This document shows positions 36,462 through 45,732 of a DNA stretch of 64,000 nucleotides, piece by piece; the first letter of the stretch is position 1, and each line of letters begins with the position of its first letter. Under the pieces are notes generated by a model. It saw only the letters and a list, made by a program, of their open reading frames with translations, did no database searches and was not told the origin of the DNA. The stretch comes from an uncultured Oligoflexia bacterium. Its GTDB lineage: Bacteria; Bdellovibrionota; Bacteriovoracia; Bacteriovoracales; Bacteriovoracaceae. Both the position numbers and the translations under genes were made by a program. The stretch spans positions 27,341 to 91,340 of the forward strand of contig CAKZJW010000030.1 of NCBI GenBank assembly GCA_937120495.1, read 5' to 3'.

Positions 36462-36974
36462 TTGAAAATTAAAAATGTAGAAATAAAAGCAAAAACTGAA
36501 TACCCAAACAAAGTCATTGATAAACTTAAAAGTTTAAATGCCGACTACAGAGGCTGCGATACACAGATAGATACTTACTTTAATATTCAATCAGGAAGAC
36601 TAAAACTTCGACAAGGAAATATAGAAAACTCACTTATCTTTTATAATAGGGAAAATACAAAAGATTCAAAATTATCTGATATCGCTTTTTCAAATATTGA
36701 AAATGGAGCAGATGTTTTAGATGTTCTTCTCTCAGCTCTTGGTGAAAAAATCACAGTTAAAAAAGATCGCCATATCTACTTTATCGATCATGTTAAATTT
36801 CATGTAGATTACTTAGATAAGCTTGGAACATTTGTAGAGATCGAAGTGATTGACGAGAAAAATGAGTACTCAGAAAGCGAAATGCATAGGCTTTGTGCTC
36901 ACTACATGGATCTTTTGAGTATTCAAAAGACCGACCTTTTAACTCATTCTTATTCAGACATGTTGGGTCTATAA
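36462..36974 (+). CDS. CYTH-domain protein (class IV adenylate cyclase-like)
   Basis: A 170-residue protein of the CYTH superfamily, which handles triphosphates in a beta-tunnel. Seen: VEIKAK near residues 6-11 (place of the ExExK motif, here weak), DTYFNIQSGRLKLRQG at 42-57, KKDRHIYFIDHVKFHVDYLDKLGTFVEIEV at about 101-131 with the typical 'G.F.EIE' strand. This matches the CyaB/class IV group more than ThTPase. The start is TTG at 36462, supported by AGGA 8 bases upstream and by family N-termini. Enzyme activity is not certain. Confidence 0.8.
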   Translation: MKIKNVEIKAKTEYPNKVIDKLKSLNADYRGCDTQIDTYFNIQSGRLKLRQGNIENSLIFYNRENTKDSKLSDIAFSNIENGADVLDVLLSALGEKITVKKDRHIYFIDHVKFHVDYLDKLGTFVEIEVIDEKNEYSESEMHRLCAHYMDLLSIQKTDLLTHSYSDMLGL

Positions 36975-36979
36975 GTTAC

Positions 36980-36995
36980 TGCCCCGATAGGACCA
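36980..36995. repeat. Dispersed 16-bp palindrome-like repeat, copy 1
   Basis: TGCCCCGATAGGACCA, identical to copies at 38548-38563 (in atpD) and 47885-47900 (in mnmE). It lies just after the CYTH stop and before the atp terminator. Confidence 0.6.
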
Positions 36996-37018
36996 AAAAA
37001 AACGCCCCTGTAGGGGCG
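36995..37018 (-). terminator. Intrinsic terminator of the atp operon
   Basis: CGCCCC (37003-37008) pairs with GGGGCG (37013-37018) around TGTA. On the minus strand the stem is followed by eight T residues (complement of 36995-37002), a strong intrinsic terminator 34 bases after the atpC stop. In the plus direction only CTTT follows, so it may also weakly stop the CYTH transcript. Confidence 0.9.
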
Positions 37019-37035
37019 CTTTAAATATTCAAAAT

Positions 37036-37051
37036 TGGTTCTATAGGACCA
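37036..37051. repeat. Dispersed 16-bp palindrome-like repeat, copy 2
   Basis: TGGTTCTATAGGACCA, one base from the perfect palindrome found twice in mnmE (47912 and 47939). It directly abuts the atpC stop codon and, with the copy at 36980, brackets the terminator. Confidence 0.6.
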
Positions 37052-37462
37052 TTATTTTAAATTAGCTAATCTAACTCTCATTTTCGCTCTTTCAAGCTTT
37101 CTTCTAAACTTGATAATGTCTACGTCTGTTAACGCTGCATCACCTTTAAGTCTTGATTCTGCTTTCTTTTGAGCGGCCTGAGCTCTTGCGATATCAATAT
37201 CTTCAGCAGTTTCTGAAGTTGTTGATAAAACATTTACACTCTTTTCAACAACTTTTAAAAGACCAGCAGTAATAGAAAATCTTCTATCACCTGAATCTGT
37301 CTTTGCTGTTAAAATTCCTGTCTCAAGTTCAGAGATTAAATTAATGTGACCAGGTAAAACATTAATTTCACCATTGATCGTAGGAATTATAAAAGATTCA
37401 CATTTAAGGCCCTCAAGAACAATTCCGTTGGGTGTGAAAATATTTAAATTAAAGTGACTCAT
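37052..37462 (-). CDS. atpC: ATP synthase epsilon subunit
   Basis: A 136-residue F1 central-stalk subunit. The N-terminal beta-sandwich contains FIIPTINGEINVLPGHINLISELETG, the hallmark of epsilon, followed by FSITAGLLKVVEKSVNVLS. The C-terminal helical hairpin (DIDIARAQAAQKKAESRL) is complete. It is the last gene of the minus-strand atp cluster, 11 bases after atpD, and is followed by the strong terminator. Confidence 0.96.
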   Translation of the reverse strand: MSHFNLNIFTPNGIVLEGLKCESFIIPTINGEINVLPGHINLISELETGILTAKTDSGDRRFSITAGLLKVVEKSVNVLSTTSETAEDIDIARAQAAQKKAESRLKGDAALTDVDIIKFRRKLERAKMRVRLANLK

Positions 37463-37473
37463 TTTTTATCCTA

Positions 37474-38871
<1,398 letters not shown>

Positions 38872-38882
38872 TTATTTGCTCC

Positions 38883-39749
38883 CTAAGAGTTAAGCGACTC
38901 AGCACCTGACACAATTTCTGTTAATTCTGTCGTAATAGCTGCTTGTCTTAATTTATTTGCTGTTAGTGTTAAGTTTTTAATCATATCTTTAGAGTTATTT
39001 GTTGCATTATCCATAGCTGTCATTCGACTTCCATGTTCAGCAGCAATTGCATCTAAAACACATGTGTAAAATGTTGTATTTAAAACTTCTGGAATTAACT
39101 TATCCAAGATTTTGGCTGCACTTGGCTCGTAGATAAAATCCATATTTGTATCGATTTTATTTTCAGAACCTTCAGCTTCTGTCATTGGTAATAATTGTTT
39201 AACTTCAGAGTTAAATTCGATCGCTGATACAAAAGAATTATAAGCTAAATATACATTTGCAATTTCACCTTTCGTAAACTTTTGCGCCAAACCAGTAACA
39301 ATTTGTTTAATCTCATCAAAGCTTGGATCTGCTTTAGCAAATTCGTACTTATTCGTAGACTCAATACCATCTCTTTTAAGAAGAGCTTGAACTTTCTTTC
39401 CAATAAAATGGTATTCTAATTCTTGTTCTGTATTTTTCGTAAAGTTTTTAACGGCCTTAAAAAGTTGCGAGTTATACCCACCACAAAGACCTTTCTCAGA
39501 TGAAACAATTAGTATTACTGATTTTTTAGCTTCATTATTTTTTTGTAAGTACTCATGAGTGTAGTTCTCAACTAACAAAGACGCCATACGAACAGTGCTG
39601 TCTAATTCCGAAGAATAAGGCTTAAAGTTTGTAATACGTCCCTGAGCTTTTGAAAGCTTAGCTGCAGAAACAAGTTTCATGGCACTAGTGATCTTTAAAG
39701 TATTTTTCGTACTTTTAATTCTAATTTTAAGATCTTTAATATTAGCCAT
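38883..39749 (-). CDS. atpG: ATP synthase gamma subunit
   Basis: A 288-residue central rotor shaft. It starts MANIKDLKIRIKSTKNTLKITSAMKLVSAAKL, typical of gamma, contains VSSEKGLCGGYNSQLFK and ends in a long helix with EHGSRMTAMDNATNNSKDMI and RQAAITTELTEIVSGAESL. Complete. It lies between atpA (21-base gap) and atpD (11-base gap). Confidence 0.97.
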   Translation of the reverse strand: MANIKDLKIRIKSTKNTLKITSAMKLVSAAKLSKAQGRITNFKPYSSELDSTVRMASLLVENYTHEYLQKNNEAKKSVILIVSSEKGLCGGYNSQLFKAVKNFTKNTEQELEYHFIGKKVQALLKRDGIESTNKYEFAKADPSFDEIKQIVTGLAQKFTKGEIANVYLAYNSFVSAIEFNSEVKQLLPMTEAEGSENKIDTNMDFIYEPSAAKILDKLIPEVLNTTFYTCVLDAIAAEHGSRMTAMDNATNNSKDMIKNLTLTANKLRQAAITTELTEIVSGAESLNS

Positions 39750-39770
39750 TGTTTCCTCTTATCCTATTTC

Positions 39771-41279
39771 TTAGTTATTAGCTTCAACAAATGCTGTGAT
39801 AACTTCGTTAAGCTTTGCTTCAGACTCAGGAGAAACTTTCTTCTCAGTTGAAATCGCGTTACGAAGATCAGAGTGTTTAGTTGTTACATGCTCAATAAGA
39901 TTTTTTTCCATTGAAACAATTTTTGATTTATCAACGTTATCAAAAAATCCTTTTGTCGCTGCATAGATACCAATTACTTGGTCCTGAACTTCATAAGGAG
40001 AATATTGAGGTTGCTTAAGTAGCTCAACTAATCTTTCACCTCTTTCAAGTTGCTTTCTAGTTGCTTCATCAAGATCTGATGCAAACTGAGAAAAGGCTTG
40101 AAGCTCTCTATACTGAGCAAGGTCTAGTCTAAGTGTACCAGCAACACCTTTCATTGCTTTAATTTGTGCAGAACCACCAACTCTTGATACCGAAATACCA
40201 ACGTTAACAGCAGGACGAACACCGGCGTTGAAAAGGTCACCCTCTAAGAAGATCTGACCATCTGTGATTGAAATAACGTTTGTTGGGATATATGCCGAAA
40301 CATCACCCTCTTGAGTTTCAATAATTGGAAGAGCTGTAAGTGAACCTGCTCCCGCCTCATCACTCATTTTTGCTGCACGCTCAAGAAGTCTTGAGTGAAC
40401 ATAAAATACATCCCCTGGGAATGCTTCACGTCCTGGTGGACGTCTAAGAAGAAGTGATAATTGTCTATATGCTTGTGCTTGTTTTGTAAGGTCATCATAA
40501 ATAATTAAAGCGTGCTTTCCATTATCTCTGTAGAACTCACCCATAGTACAACCAGAGTATGGTGCAATATATTGAAGTGGTGCTGACTCAGAAGCTGAAG
40601 CGTTTACAATAATTGTATAATCAAGAGCGCCTGCTTCTTGAAGTTTTTGATATACTTGTCTAACTGTAGATTGTTTTTGTCCAATAGCTACATAAATACA
40701 AACAACATCTTTACCTTTTTGGTTGATGATCGTATCGATTGCAACAGCTGTCTTACCAGTTTTTCTGTCACCGATAATAAGCTCACGTTGACCACGTCCA
40801 ATTGGAATCATTGAATCAATTGCTTTGATACCTGTTTGCATTGGCTCATGAACTGGCTTTCTTTTAATGATACCAGGAGCTTTAATTTCAATATTTCTAT
40901 GTTCAGTAGCTTGGATATCACCTTTACCATCAAGAGGTTCACCGATTGAACTAACTACTCTTCCAAGAAGTCCGTCACCAACTGGAACCTGAACAATTTT
41001 TTCAGTTCTCTTAACAGTTGAACCTTCTTTAATGTCAGAAGATTCACCAAGTACAGCGATACCAACATTATTTGATTCAAGGTTTAGAACCATTCCTTTT
41101 ACACCATTTTCAAATTCTACTAACTCACCCGCTAGTACGTTCTTTAATCCGAAAACTCTGGCAACACCATCACCAATAGTAAGTACTGTTCCAATTTCGT
41201 TAACATCTAATTTTGTTTCGAAATTAGCAATTCTTTCTTTGATAATTCCTGTAATCTCTTCAGGTCTCATTGTACTCAT
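39771..41279 (-). CDS. atpA: ATP synthase alpha subunit
   Basis: A 502-residue non-catalytic nucleotide-binding subunit of F1. Seen: [15 protein letters not shown]-terminus, Walker [69 protein letters not shown] and [15 protein letters not shown]. Standard length. It is preceded by atpH with a 34-base gap. Confidence 0.98.
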   Translation of the reverse strand: MSTMRPEEITGIIKERIANFETKLDVNEIGTVLTIGDGVARVFGLKNVLAGELVEFENGVKGMVLNLESNNVGIAVLGESSDIKEGSTVKRTEKIVQVPVGDGLLGRVVSSIGEPLDGKGDIQATEHRNIEIKAPGIIKRKPVHEPMQTGIKAIDSMIPIGRGQRELIIGDRKTGKTAVAIDTIINQKGKDVVCIYVAIGQKQSTVRQVYQKLQEAGALDYTIIVNASASESAPLQYIAPYSGCTMGEFYRDNGKHALIIYDDLTKQAQAYRQLSLLLRRPPGREAFPGDVFYVHSRLLERAAKMSDEAGAGSLTALPIIETQEGDVSAYIPTNVISITDGQIFLEGDLFNAGVRPAVNVGISVSRVGGSAQIKAMKGVAGTLRLDLAQYRELQAFSQFASDLDEATRKQLERGERLVELLKQPQYSPYEVQDQVIGIYAATKGFFDNVDKSKIVSMEKNLIEHVTTKHSDLRNAISTEKKVSPESEAKLNEVITAFVEANN

Positions 41280-41313
41280 CCAACTAATCCTTATGTTATT
41301 GTTAAATTATTTA

Positions 41314-41856
41314 TTATTCTCCTAAAACGGAATCTTTAAAATGTCTTAACTGGTTATCAACTGAAGCATCTACTTGTAGATCTTCCACTGTTACTTTATA
41401 GCCAGCTGTTACGCTGTCTGTTTTTTTATATTCTAAAATTGGCTCTTTTCCACCAAGTTGTTTCTTTAGGGCCTCAAGAAGTTTTGCTTTGTGCTCATCT
41501 GAAATTGAGTCAGCAGAACCTTCTATTGTTCCTCTTAAAAAACCTTTTTCATGATCATCAATAACGATAATCTCTTTATAAATAAGAGGAAGTAAACTAT
41601 GTCTTCCCTCAGTAATTAAATAGTTTATTGATGCGATTGTAATTTTATGAAGATTTAGTTTTTCTGCAATTGCATTAAAAACGCTTGTTTTATCTTCGAT
41701 AGAAAAAACATCTAAAAATAAAACATTCTCAAGATCATTTGAAGCATTGATTGTTTCAGTAAGTTTCGTAAGCTCTTCTGCAAAGTTAATATTATTTTCT
41801 TTACCTAGCTCTAAGAATGATTTTGCATAAATTTTTGCTGTATTTTGTTCTTTCAT
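41314..41856 (-). CDS. atpH: ATP synthase delta subunit
   Basis: A 180-residue OSCP-type subunit linking the peripheral stalk to F1. N-terminal helical domain (AKIYAKSFLELGKENN), then FLDVFSIEDK and a C-terminal part with LLEALKKQLGGKEPILEYKKTDSVTAGYKVTVEDLQVDASVDNQL in the expected order ('D..LIGG..V...D...D.S....L'). It directly abuts atpF. Confidence 0.94.
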   Translation of the reverse strand: MKEQNTAKIYAKSFLELGKENNINFAEELTKLTETINASNDLENVLFLDVFSIEDKTSVFNAIAEKLNLHKITIASINYLITEGRHSLLPLIYKEIIVIDDHEKGFLRGTIEGSADSISDEHKAKLLEALKKQLGGKEPILEYKKTDSVTAGYKVTVEDLQVDASVDNQLRHFKDSVLGE

Positions 41857-42381
41857 TTATTTCAAACCTTCTAATATTCTTCCTGTTGCAGCTGTATTAA
41901 GAGCTGAATCAGATTTAATTTTTGTTTTAGCATTTGCAATAACTGCATCTAAAAGCTGCTCGTTTAAATCATTTGCAAGCTCTTGTTTTTCACTTTCAAT
42001 TTTCTTTGCCGCATCAGACTTTAATTTTGAAATTCTATCTTCAACTTCTTTAGAATAGTTACTTTGGTATGTACTAATTTCTTGATCTGCTTCTTTTTTA
42101 ATTCCTGCAATTTCACCGTCAAGATTTAAAAGTTTTTTCTTTTGAGTTTCCATAAGCATTTGTGCTTCTTTCGCTTTGATTTGAGCGCGCTCCATGATCT
42201 CTTTTACCTCTTTAGACTTTGTTCCAAAGTGAACTTTAAGCTTAGGAATAAGAACGTATAATAATCCACCTGCTAATAAGAAAATATTAACAAATGATGA
42301 AATTAAATCACTTGGACTTCCGTGACCACTTCCTGCTGCAAATACAGATCCACTAATAATTAAACCAACCAACAACTTCAT
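41857..42381 (-). CDS. atpF: ATP synthase b subunit with N-terminal signal-like segment
   Basis: A 174-residue peripheral-stalk subunit. Before the usual membrane helix (ISSFVNIFLLAGGLLYVLIP, about 28-47) there is an extra signal-peptide-like segment, MKLLVGLIISGSVFAAGSGHG, seen in several deltaproteobacterial AtpF proteins. The rest is a long Lys/Glu-rich coiled-coil. It follows the b' gene by 6 bases, so the stalk is a b/b' heterodimer. Confidence 0.93.
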   Translation of the reverse strand: MKLLVGLIISGSVFAAGSGHGSPSDLISSFVNIFLLAGGLLYVLIPKLKVHFGTKSKEVKEIMERAQIKAKEAQMLMETQKKKLLNLDGEIAGIKKEADQEISTYQSNYSKEVEDRISKLKSDAAKKIESEKQELANDLNEQLLDAVIANAKTKIKSDSALNTAATGRILEGLK

Positions 42382-42387
42382 TAAATT

Positions 42388-42834
42388 TTATCCTTTAGTA
42401 ATTCTTTGAACTAGAGATAGTGCAAGTTCATCTGCTTGAGATAGAACTTTTTCTTTTTGCTCTGAAACTTTAACTTCAGCAGCTTTTCTTGACTCATCAA
42501 TATAATCATTAACAGTTTTTTCTTCTGTTCTATATTTTGATTCTAAGTCTTTTGATATTGAATTTTTTTGAGTTTCAATTTTTTCTCTTACTTCTTTATG
42601 AGTAAGACTAACTTTAGATTTATATTCTTCTGAAAGCTTATTAACTTCTTCAAGTTGCTTTTGAGCAGAGTCTTCCATACCGACAGTTTTTTCTTCTCTT
42701 TTTTCAATTACATCTTGTAAGTGTCCAAGAAACAAAAAGTTAGCAAGTGTAAGTACAACAATAACGATTCCAAGTTGAATCCATAGGGTTTCATCAGCAC
42801 CTAATTGCTTAAAAATTCCCAAAACCATTTCCAT
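42388..42834 (-). CDS. ATP synthase b' subunit
   Basis: A 148-residue protein: one membrane helix (residues 17-37, IQLGIVIVVLTLANFLFLGHL) and a charged coiled-coil (VIEKREEKTVGMEDSAQKQLEEV). This is the architecture of the second b-type subunit found upstream of atpF in many deltaproteobacteria, cyanobacteria and alphaproteobacteria. It is the first gene of the minus-strand atp cluster; the promoter region is the 77-base gap toward the bactofilin gene. Confidence 0.9.
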   Translation of the reverse strand: MEMVLGIFKQLGADETLWIQLGIVIVVLTLANFLFLGHLQDVIEKREEKTVGMEDSAQKQLEEVNKLSEEYKSKVSLTHKEVREKIETQKNSISKDLESKYRTEEKTVNDYIDESRKAAEVKVSEQKEKVLSQADELALSLVQRITKG

Positions 42835-42856
42835 AGTTAATTCCTAAATTTATTAA

Positions 42857-42917
42857 GTTAAAATTTAACCATATTTGATATTAGCTATAGGGGATATAGT
42901 CAAGTAAGATCTTACTT
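42857..42917. promoter_or_regulatory. Promoter region of atp cluster with two palindromes
   Basis: GTTAAAATTTAAC (42857-42869) is a perfect 13-base palindrome and AAGTAAGATCTTACTT (42902-42917) a perfect 16-base palindrome that overlaps the bactofilin stop codon. Neither is followed by a T-run that would make it a good terminator. They may be protein-binding sites controlling the atp operon, or chance in AT-rich DNA. Confidence 0.3.
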
Positions 42918-43247
42918 TTTATCTTTCATTTTTGTTACACCATGGAAAATTACACCCTCTTCCACAATTAAACTCGGCGAAGTTACCGTACCTTCAAAAC
43001 GGGCTGGTTTTCTTATCTCAACCCTCGATGTGGCCTTCACATTACCTTTGACTGTACCTGATATAAGAATAATGTTTGCATTGATGTCAGCGTTGATTAC
43101 AGCGCCCTCAGAAATGATGAGTGTATCGTTAGAAAAAATACTTCCAGTAACAATTCCTGATATTCTTACTACACCATTAAATGAAAGGTTGCCTTCGAAT
43201 CGACAACCTTCTTCTATAATTGCACAAATTTCATTATTAGATGCCAT
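42912..43247 (-). CDS. Bactofilin
   Basis: A 111-residue bactofilin (DUF583): a short N-terminal tail, then a beta-helix of repeated turns (GCRFEGNLSFNGVVRISG, GSIFSNDTLIISEGAVINADI, GTVKGNVKATSRVEIRKPARFEG) and a short tail ending KMKDKK. Bactofilins polymerise without nucleotide and act as scaffolds. It lies 31 bases downstream of parB; in Myxococcus bactofilins position the ParAB chromosome segregation system, so a similar role here is plausible. A hairpin covers its ribosome site. Confidence 0.93.
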   Translation of the reverse strand: MASNNEICAIIEEGCRFEGNLSFNGVVRISGIVTGSIFSNDTLIISEGAVINADINANIILISGTVKGNVKATSRVEIRKPARFEGTVTSPSLIVEEGVIFHGVTKMKDKK

Positions 43248-43268
43248 AAAGATCTCCCATGATCTTTA
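43247..43268 (-). promoter_or_regulatory. Hairpin at the bactofilin ribosome-binding site
   Basis: TAAAGATC and GATCTTTA (8-bp arms) flank a 6-base loop. On the minus strand the loop holds most of the GGGAG ribosome site, while the A of the ATG is in the stem. There is no T-run, so translational control is likelier than termination. Confidence 0.4.
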
Positions 43269-43278
43269 TAAAGAGAAT

Positions 43279-44157
43279 TTATTTAGACATTAAGTACTTA
43301 TAAATATCGTTAAATTCTGCTTCGTTAGTATACTTTAGAGTTATTGTACCAGAACCATTATTTTTTGTCTTCAAGTCAAAATGGTACCCAGTTTTTTTCT
43401 CTAGCTTTTGCTTAATTCCATCAAGTTTTTCGTCAAAGAATTTATTAGAAGTCTTTGGTGCTTTGATTTTTTTCGCTTTTATAGTTCTTTCTAGTTCTCT
43501 CACTGAAAGATTTTCATCAATTGCCATTCTAGCAAATCTCTTAATAGCTTCATCGTCTTTTAATGAAACTAAAACTTTTGCATGACCAAATGAGATATCT
43601 TCTTTTTGTAAAAGACCAATCACTTCCCTAGGTAATTTTAATATTCTAAGGAAGTTTGCAATTGAAGATCTTTCTTTACCAATTTGTTTTGCAACTTCTT
43701 CTTGAGTTAATTCAAATTCATTCATTAACGAATAATATGCAAGTGCTTCTTCAACACAATTTAGGTCAGATCTTTGAACATTTTCAATTATGGCCATAGC
43801 CATTAGTTCTTTTTTAGAAACTTTCTTAACTACGATAGGAACCATATCTAAACCGGCAAGTCTCGAAGCTCTAAGTCTTCTCTCACCAGAGATAAGTTTA
43901 TAAGTGTTATCTTCTTCTAGTGTTACAATCAAAGGTTGGATTATTCCATTTTCTTTTATCGAAGCTGAAAGTTCAGCTATATCTTTGTCTTTAAATATTT
44001 TTCTTGGTTGCTCTTTATTTGCTTTTACTTTTGAAATAGGAACTAAAAGTGAACCATTAGTTTCTTCTGCTTTAAACGAAGCTATAGGTGAAGCGTTACC
44101 ACCTAGTAGAGCACTCATTCCTTTACCAAGAGCTGGTTTATTTTTACTTGTTGCCAT
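43279..44157 (-). CDS. parB: Chromosome partitioning protein ParB
   Basis: A 292-residue CTP-dependent clamp that loads at parS. Seen: LGKGMSALLGG N-terminal ParA-interacting motif, QPRKIFKDKDIAELSASIKENGIIQPLIV (box I), ISGERRLRAS with GERR at 91-94 (CTP-binding box II), an HTH region (LTQEEVAKQIGKERSSIANFLRIL) that reads parS, and a C-terminal dimerisation part. Five parS-like sites lie 1-3.5 kb upstream. It is followed by the bactofilin gene. Confidence 0.97.
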   Translation of the reverse strand: MATSKNKPALGKGMSALLGGNASPIASFKAEETNGSLLVPISKVKANKEQPRKIFKDKDIAELSASIKENGIIQPLIVTLEEDNTYKLISGERRLRASRLAGLDMVPIVVKKVSKKELMAMAIIENVQRSDLNCVEEALAYYSLMNEFELTQEEVAKQIGKERSSIANFLRILKLPREVIGLLQKEDISFGHAKVLVSLKDDEAIKRFARMAIDENLSVRELERTIKAKKIKAPKTSNKFFDEKLDGIKQKLEKKTGYHFDLKTKNNGSGTITLKYTNEAEFNDIYKYLMSK

Positions 44158-44178
44158 TATATTTCTCCTCTCAAAAAA

Positions 44179-45042
44179 TTAAAGTTGGTAATCATCAAAA
44201 CTTGGAATAGATAAAGTTTCCTTATTAATAACCTTATCCATTATTGGAAGTTCTTCTTCTTTAGCCTCTTCTCTTTCTCTCTCTTTAAAGATAATTTCCT
44301 TGGCAACATTTAGATACGCTTCTGATCCTTTAGAAGTTATGTCATATATAATTATTGGCTTTCCATGACTTGAACATTCAGACAATTTTACATTTCTAGG
44401 TATAATTGTTTTGAAAGTATCATCAGGAAAAGTATTTTTTATTTCTTGCGCTACTAGTTTAGATAAATTATTTCTTCCATCATACATTGTTAAAAGAACA
44501 CCCTCTAAATCAATTTTCGGATTTAGATTTTGCTTAATTAACTTAACTGTATTGATAATTTGAGCTAAACCTTCCATTGCAAAATATTCCGTTTGCAGTG
44601 GAACAATATAAGAATCAGCAGCACTTAAACCATTAACTGTTAATAAACTTAATGATGGTGGGCAATCGATAATAATATAGTCATATGAATCAACGATAGA
44701 CTCAAGAGCCGTCTTTAATTTTGATTCGCGAGCAAATGCCTGCATAAGCTCTACTTCTGCACCGATTAAATTATTGTCTGATGGACAAATTTCTAAAAGT
44801 GGAAGTTCCGTTTTATAGATACAGTTCTCTATGTTTTCACCACCAATCATCGTGTGGTAAATATTCATTTGCACAAAACTCTCTTTTTCTAATCCAAGAG
44901 CAACACTTGCATTTCCTTGAGGGTCAAGGTCAACTACTAATGTTTTCTTTTCTGCAACTGCTAGACAGGCTGCTAAATTCACTGATGTTGTTGTTTTACC
45001 AACTCCACCTTTTTGATTTGCAACTGCAATAATTCTGGCCAT
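44179..45042 (-). CDS. parA: Chromosome partitioning ATPase ParA (Soj)
   Basis: A 287-residue Walker-type ATPase that forms the gradient moving ParB-parS complexes. Deviant Walker A KGGVGKTTT at 10-18, LVVDLDPQGNAS, and IIIDCPPSLSLLT (Walker B). After the usual end near residue 255 there is an acidic tail of about 30 residues (KEREREEAKEEELP) not typical of Soj. It precedes parB by 21 bases. Confidence 0.97.
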   Translation of the reverse strand: MARIIAVANQKGGVGKTTTSVNLAACLAVAEKKTLVVDLDPQGNASVALGLEKESFVQMNIYHTMIGGENIENCIYKTELPLLEICPSDNNLIGAEVELMQAFARESKLKTALESIVDSYDYIIIDCPPSLSLLTVNGLSAADSYIVPLQTEYFAMEGLAQIINTVKLIKQNLNPKIDLEGVLLTMYDGRNNLSKLVAQEIKNTFPDDTFKTIIPRNVKLSECSSHGKPIIIYDITSKGSEAYLNVAKEIIFKEREREEAKEEELPIMDKVINKETLSIPSFDDYQL

Positions 45043-45081
45043 TTATACCTCTTTATTTATATCTTTTTGGATTATAATGTT

Positions 45082-45732
45082 TTAGATAATCCCTGAAAGT
45101 TTGACAAGCTGATTTGTAAATTTTGTTGTTCCATGTGGAACTTTTTTATTCTGAAACCCAATGATTAATCTTTTTTCTGTTCCTGGAACATCTAAAATTT
45201 TATTTTCTACAATATCCCACTCTTTCATAGCTTTTTCTAACTGATCTGCTTCTTGCTCAAGAAACCCAGGACCTTTATAAAAGAAAACTGTTATTTTCTC
45301 GGTAGTATTAATCTTTGACAAGAAGTCGTAGACCTTACCAACTGCTTTTAATGTACAAACAACTGGCACATCAATAATTACATTTTCAATTCTACTATGA
45401 AGGCATTGAACATTATTAAGACCAAGCTTCTGTGCTATCTCAGAAACAACCTTTACCTTTTTATTTCTAGTCTCTATCCCAATAAATTTACTTTTCGGAA
45501 GATGATACGCCATTGGCAGAAGCGGAAATCCACCTCCAAAACCAATATCTACATTAAACTGCGCTTTATCCACATAGCTTTTATACACTGTAGATTCTTC
45601 GTATGGTGCAAGTGAATCTAAAATTTGTTTATTGTGAAAGTCCCCAAATTCATTGATGCGAGTAAGGTTTATACCGGCATATTCACCTGTTAATAACTCA
45701 AAGTAATCTCTTGAAAACTTATTTATATCCAT
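45082..45732 (-). CDS. rsmG: 16S rRNA (guanine-N7) methyltransferase RsmG
   Basis: A 216-residue Rossmann methyltransferase acting on G527 of 16S rRNA (E. coli numbering). Seen: NRINEFGDFHNKQILDSL-like N-terminus, VDIGFGGGFPLLPMA SAM loop, FIGIETRNKKVKVVSEIAQKLGL and NVQCLHSRIE. It is coupled to mnmG by TAATG, the conserved gidA-gidB order next to parAB. A parS-like site lies in its 3' part. Confidence 0.93.
   Translation of the reverse strand: MDINKFSRDYFELLTGEYAGINLTRINEFGDFHNKQILDSLAPYEESTVYKSYVDKAQFNVDIGFGGGFPLLPMAYHLPKSKFIGIETRNKKVKVVSEIAQKLGLNNVQCLHSRIENVIIDVPVVCTLKAVGKVYDFLSKINTTEKITVFFYKGPGFLEQEADQLEKAMKEWDIVENKILDVPGTEKRLIIGFQNKKVPHGTTKFTNQLVKLSGII
45127..45142. other. parS-like site 1 (in rsmG)
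   Basis: TGTTCCATGTGGAACT differs from the palindrome TGTTCCACGTGGAACA at two positions. Four more sites follow within 2.5 kb, beside parAB. Confidence 0.75.

Noticed and set aside
42902..42917. Palindrome AAGTAAGATCTTACTT as terminator of parA-parB-bactofilin
   Set aside because: The stem is AT-rich with no T-run after it on the minus strand; kept only as a possible operator.
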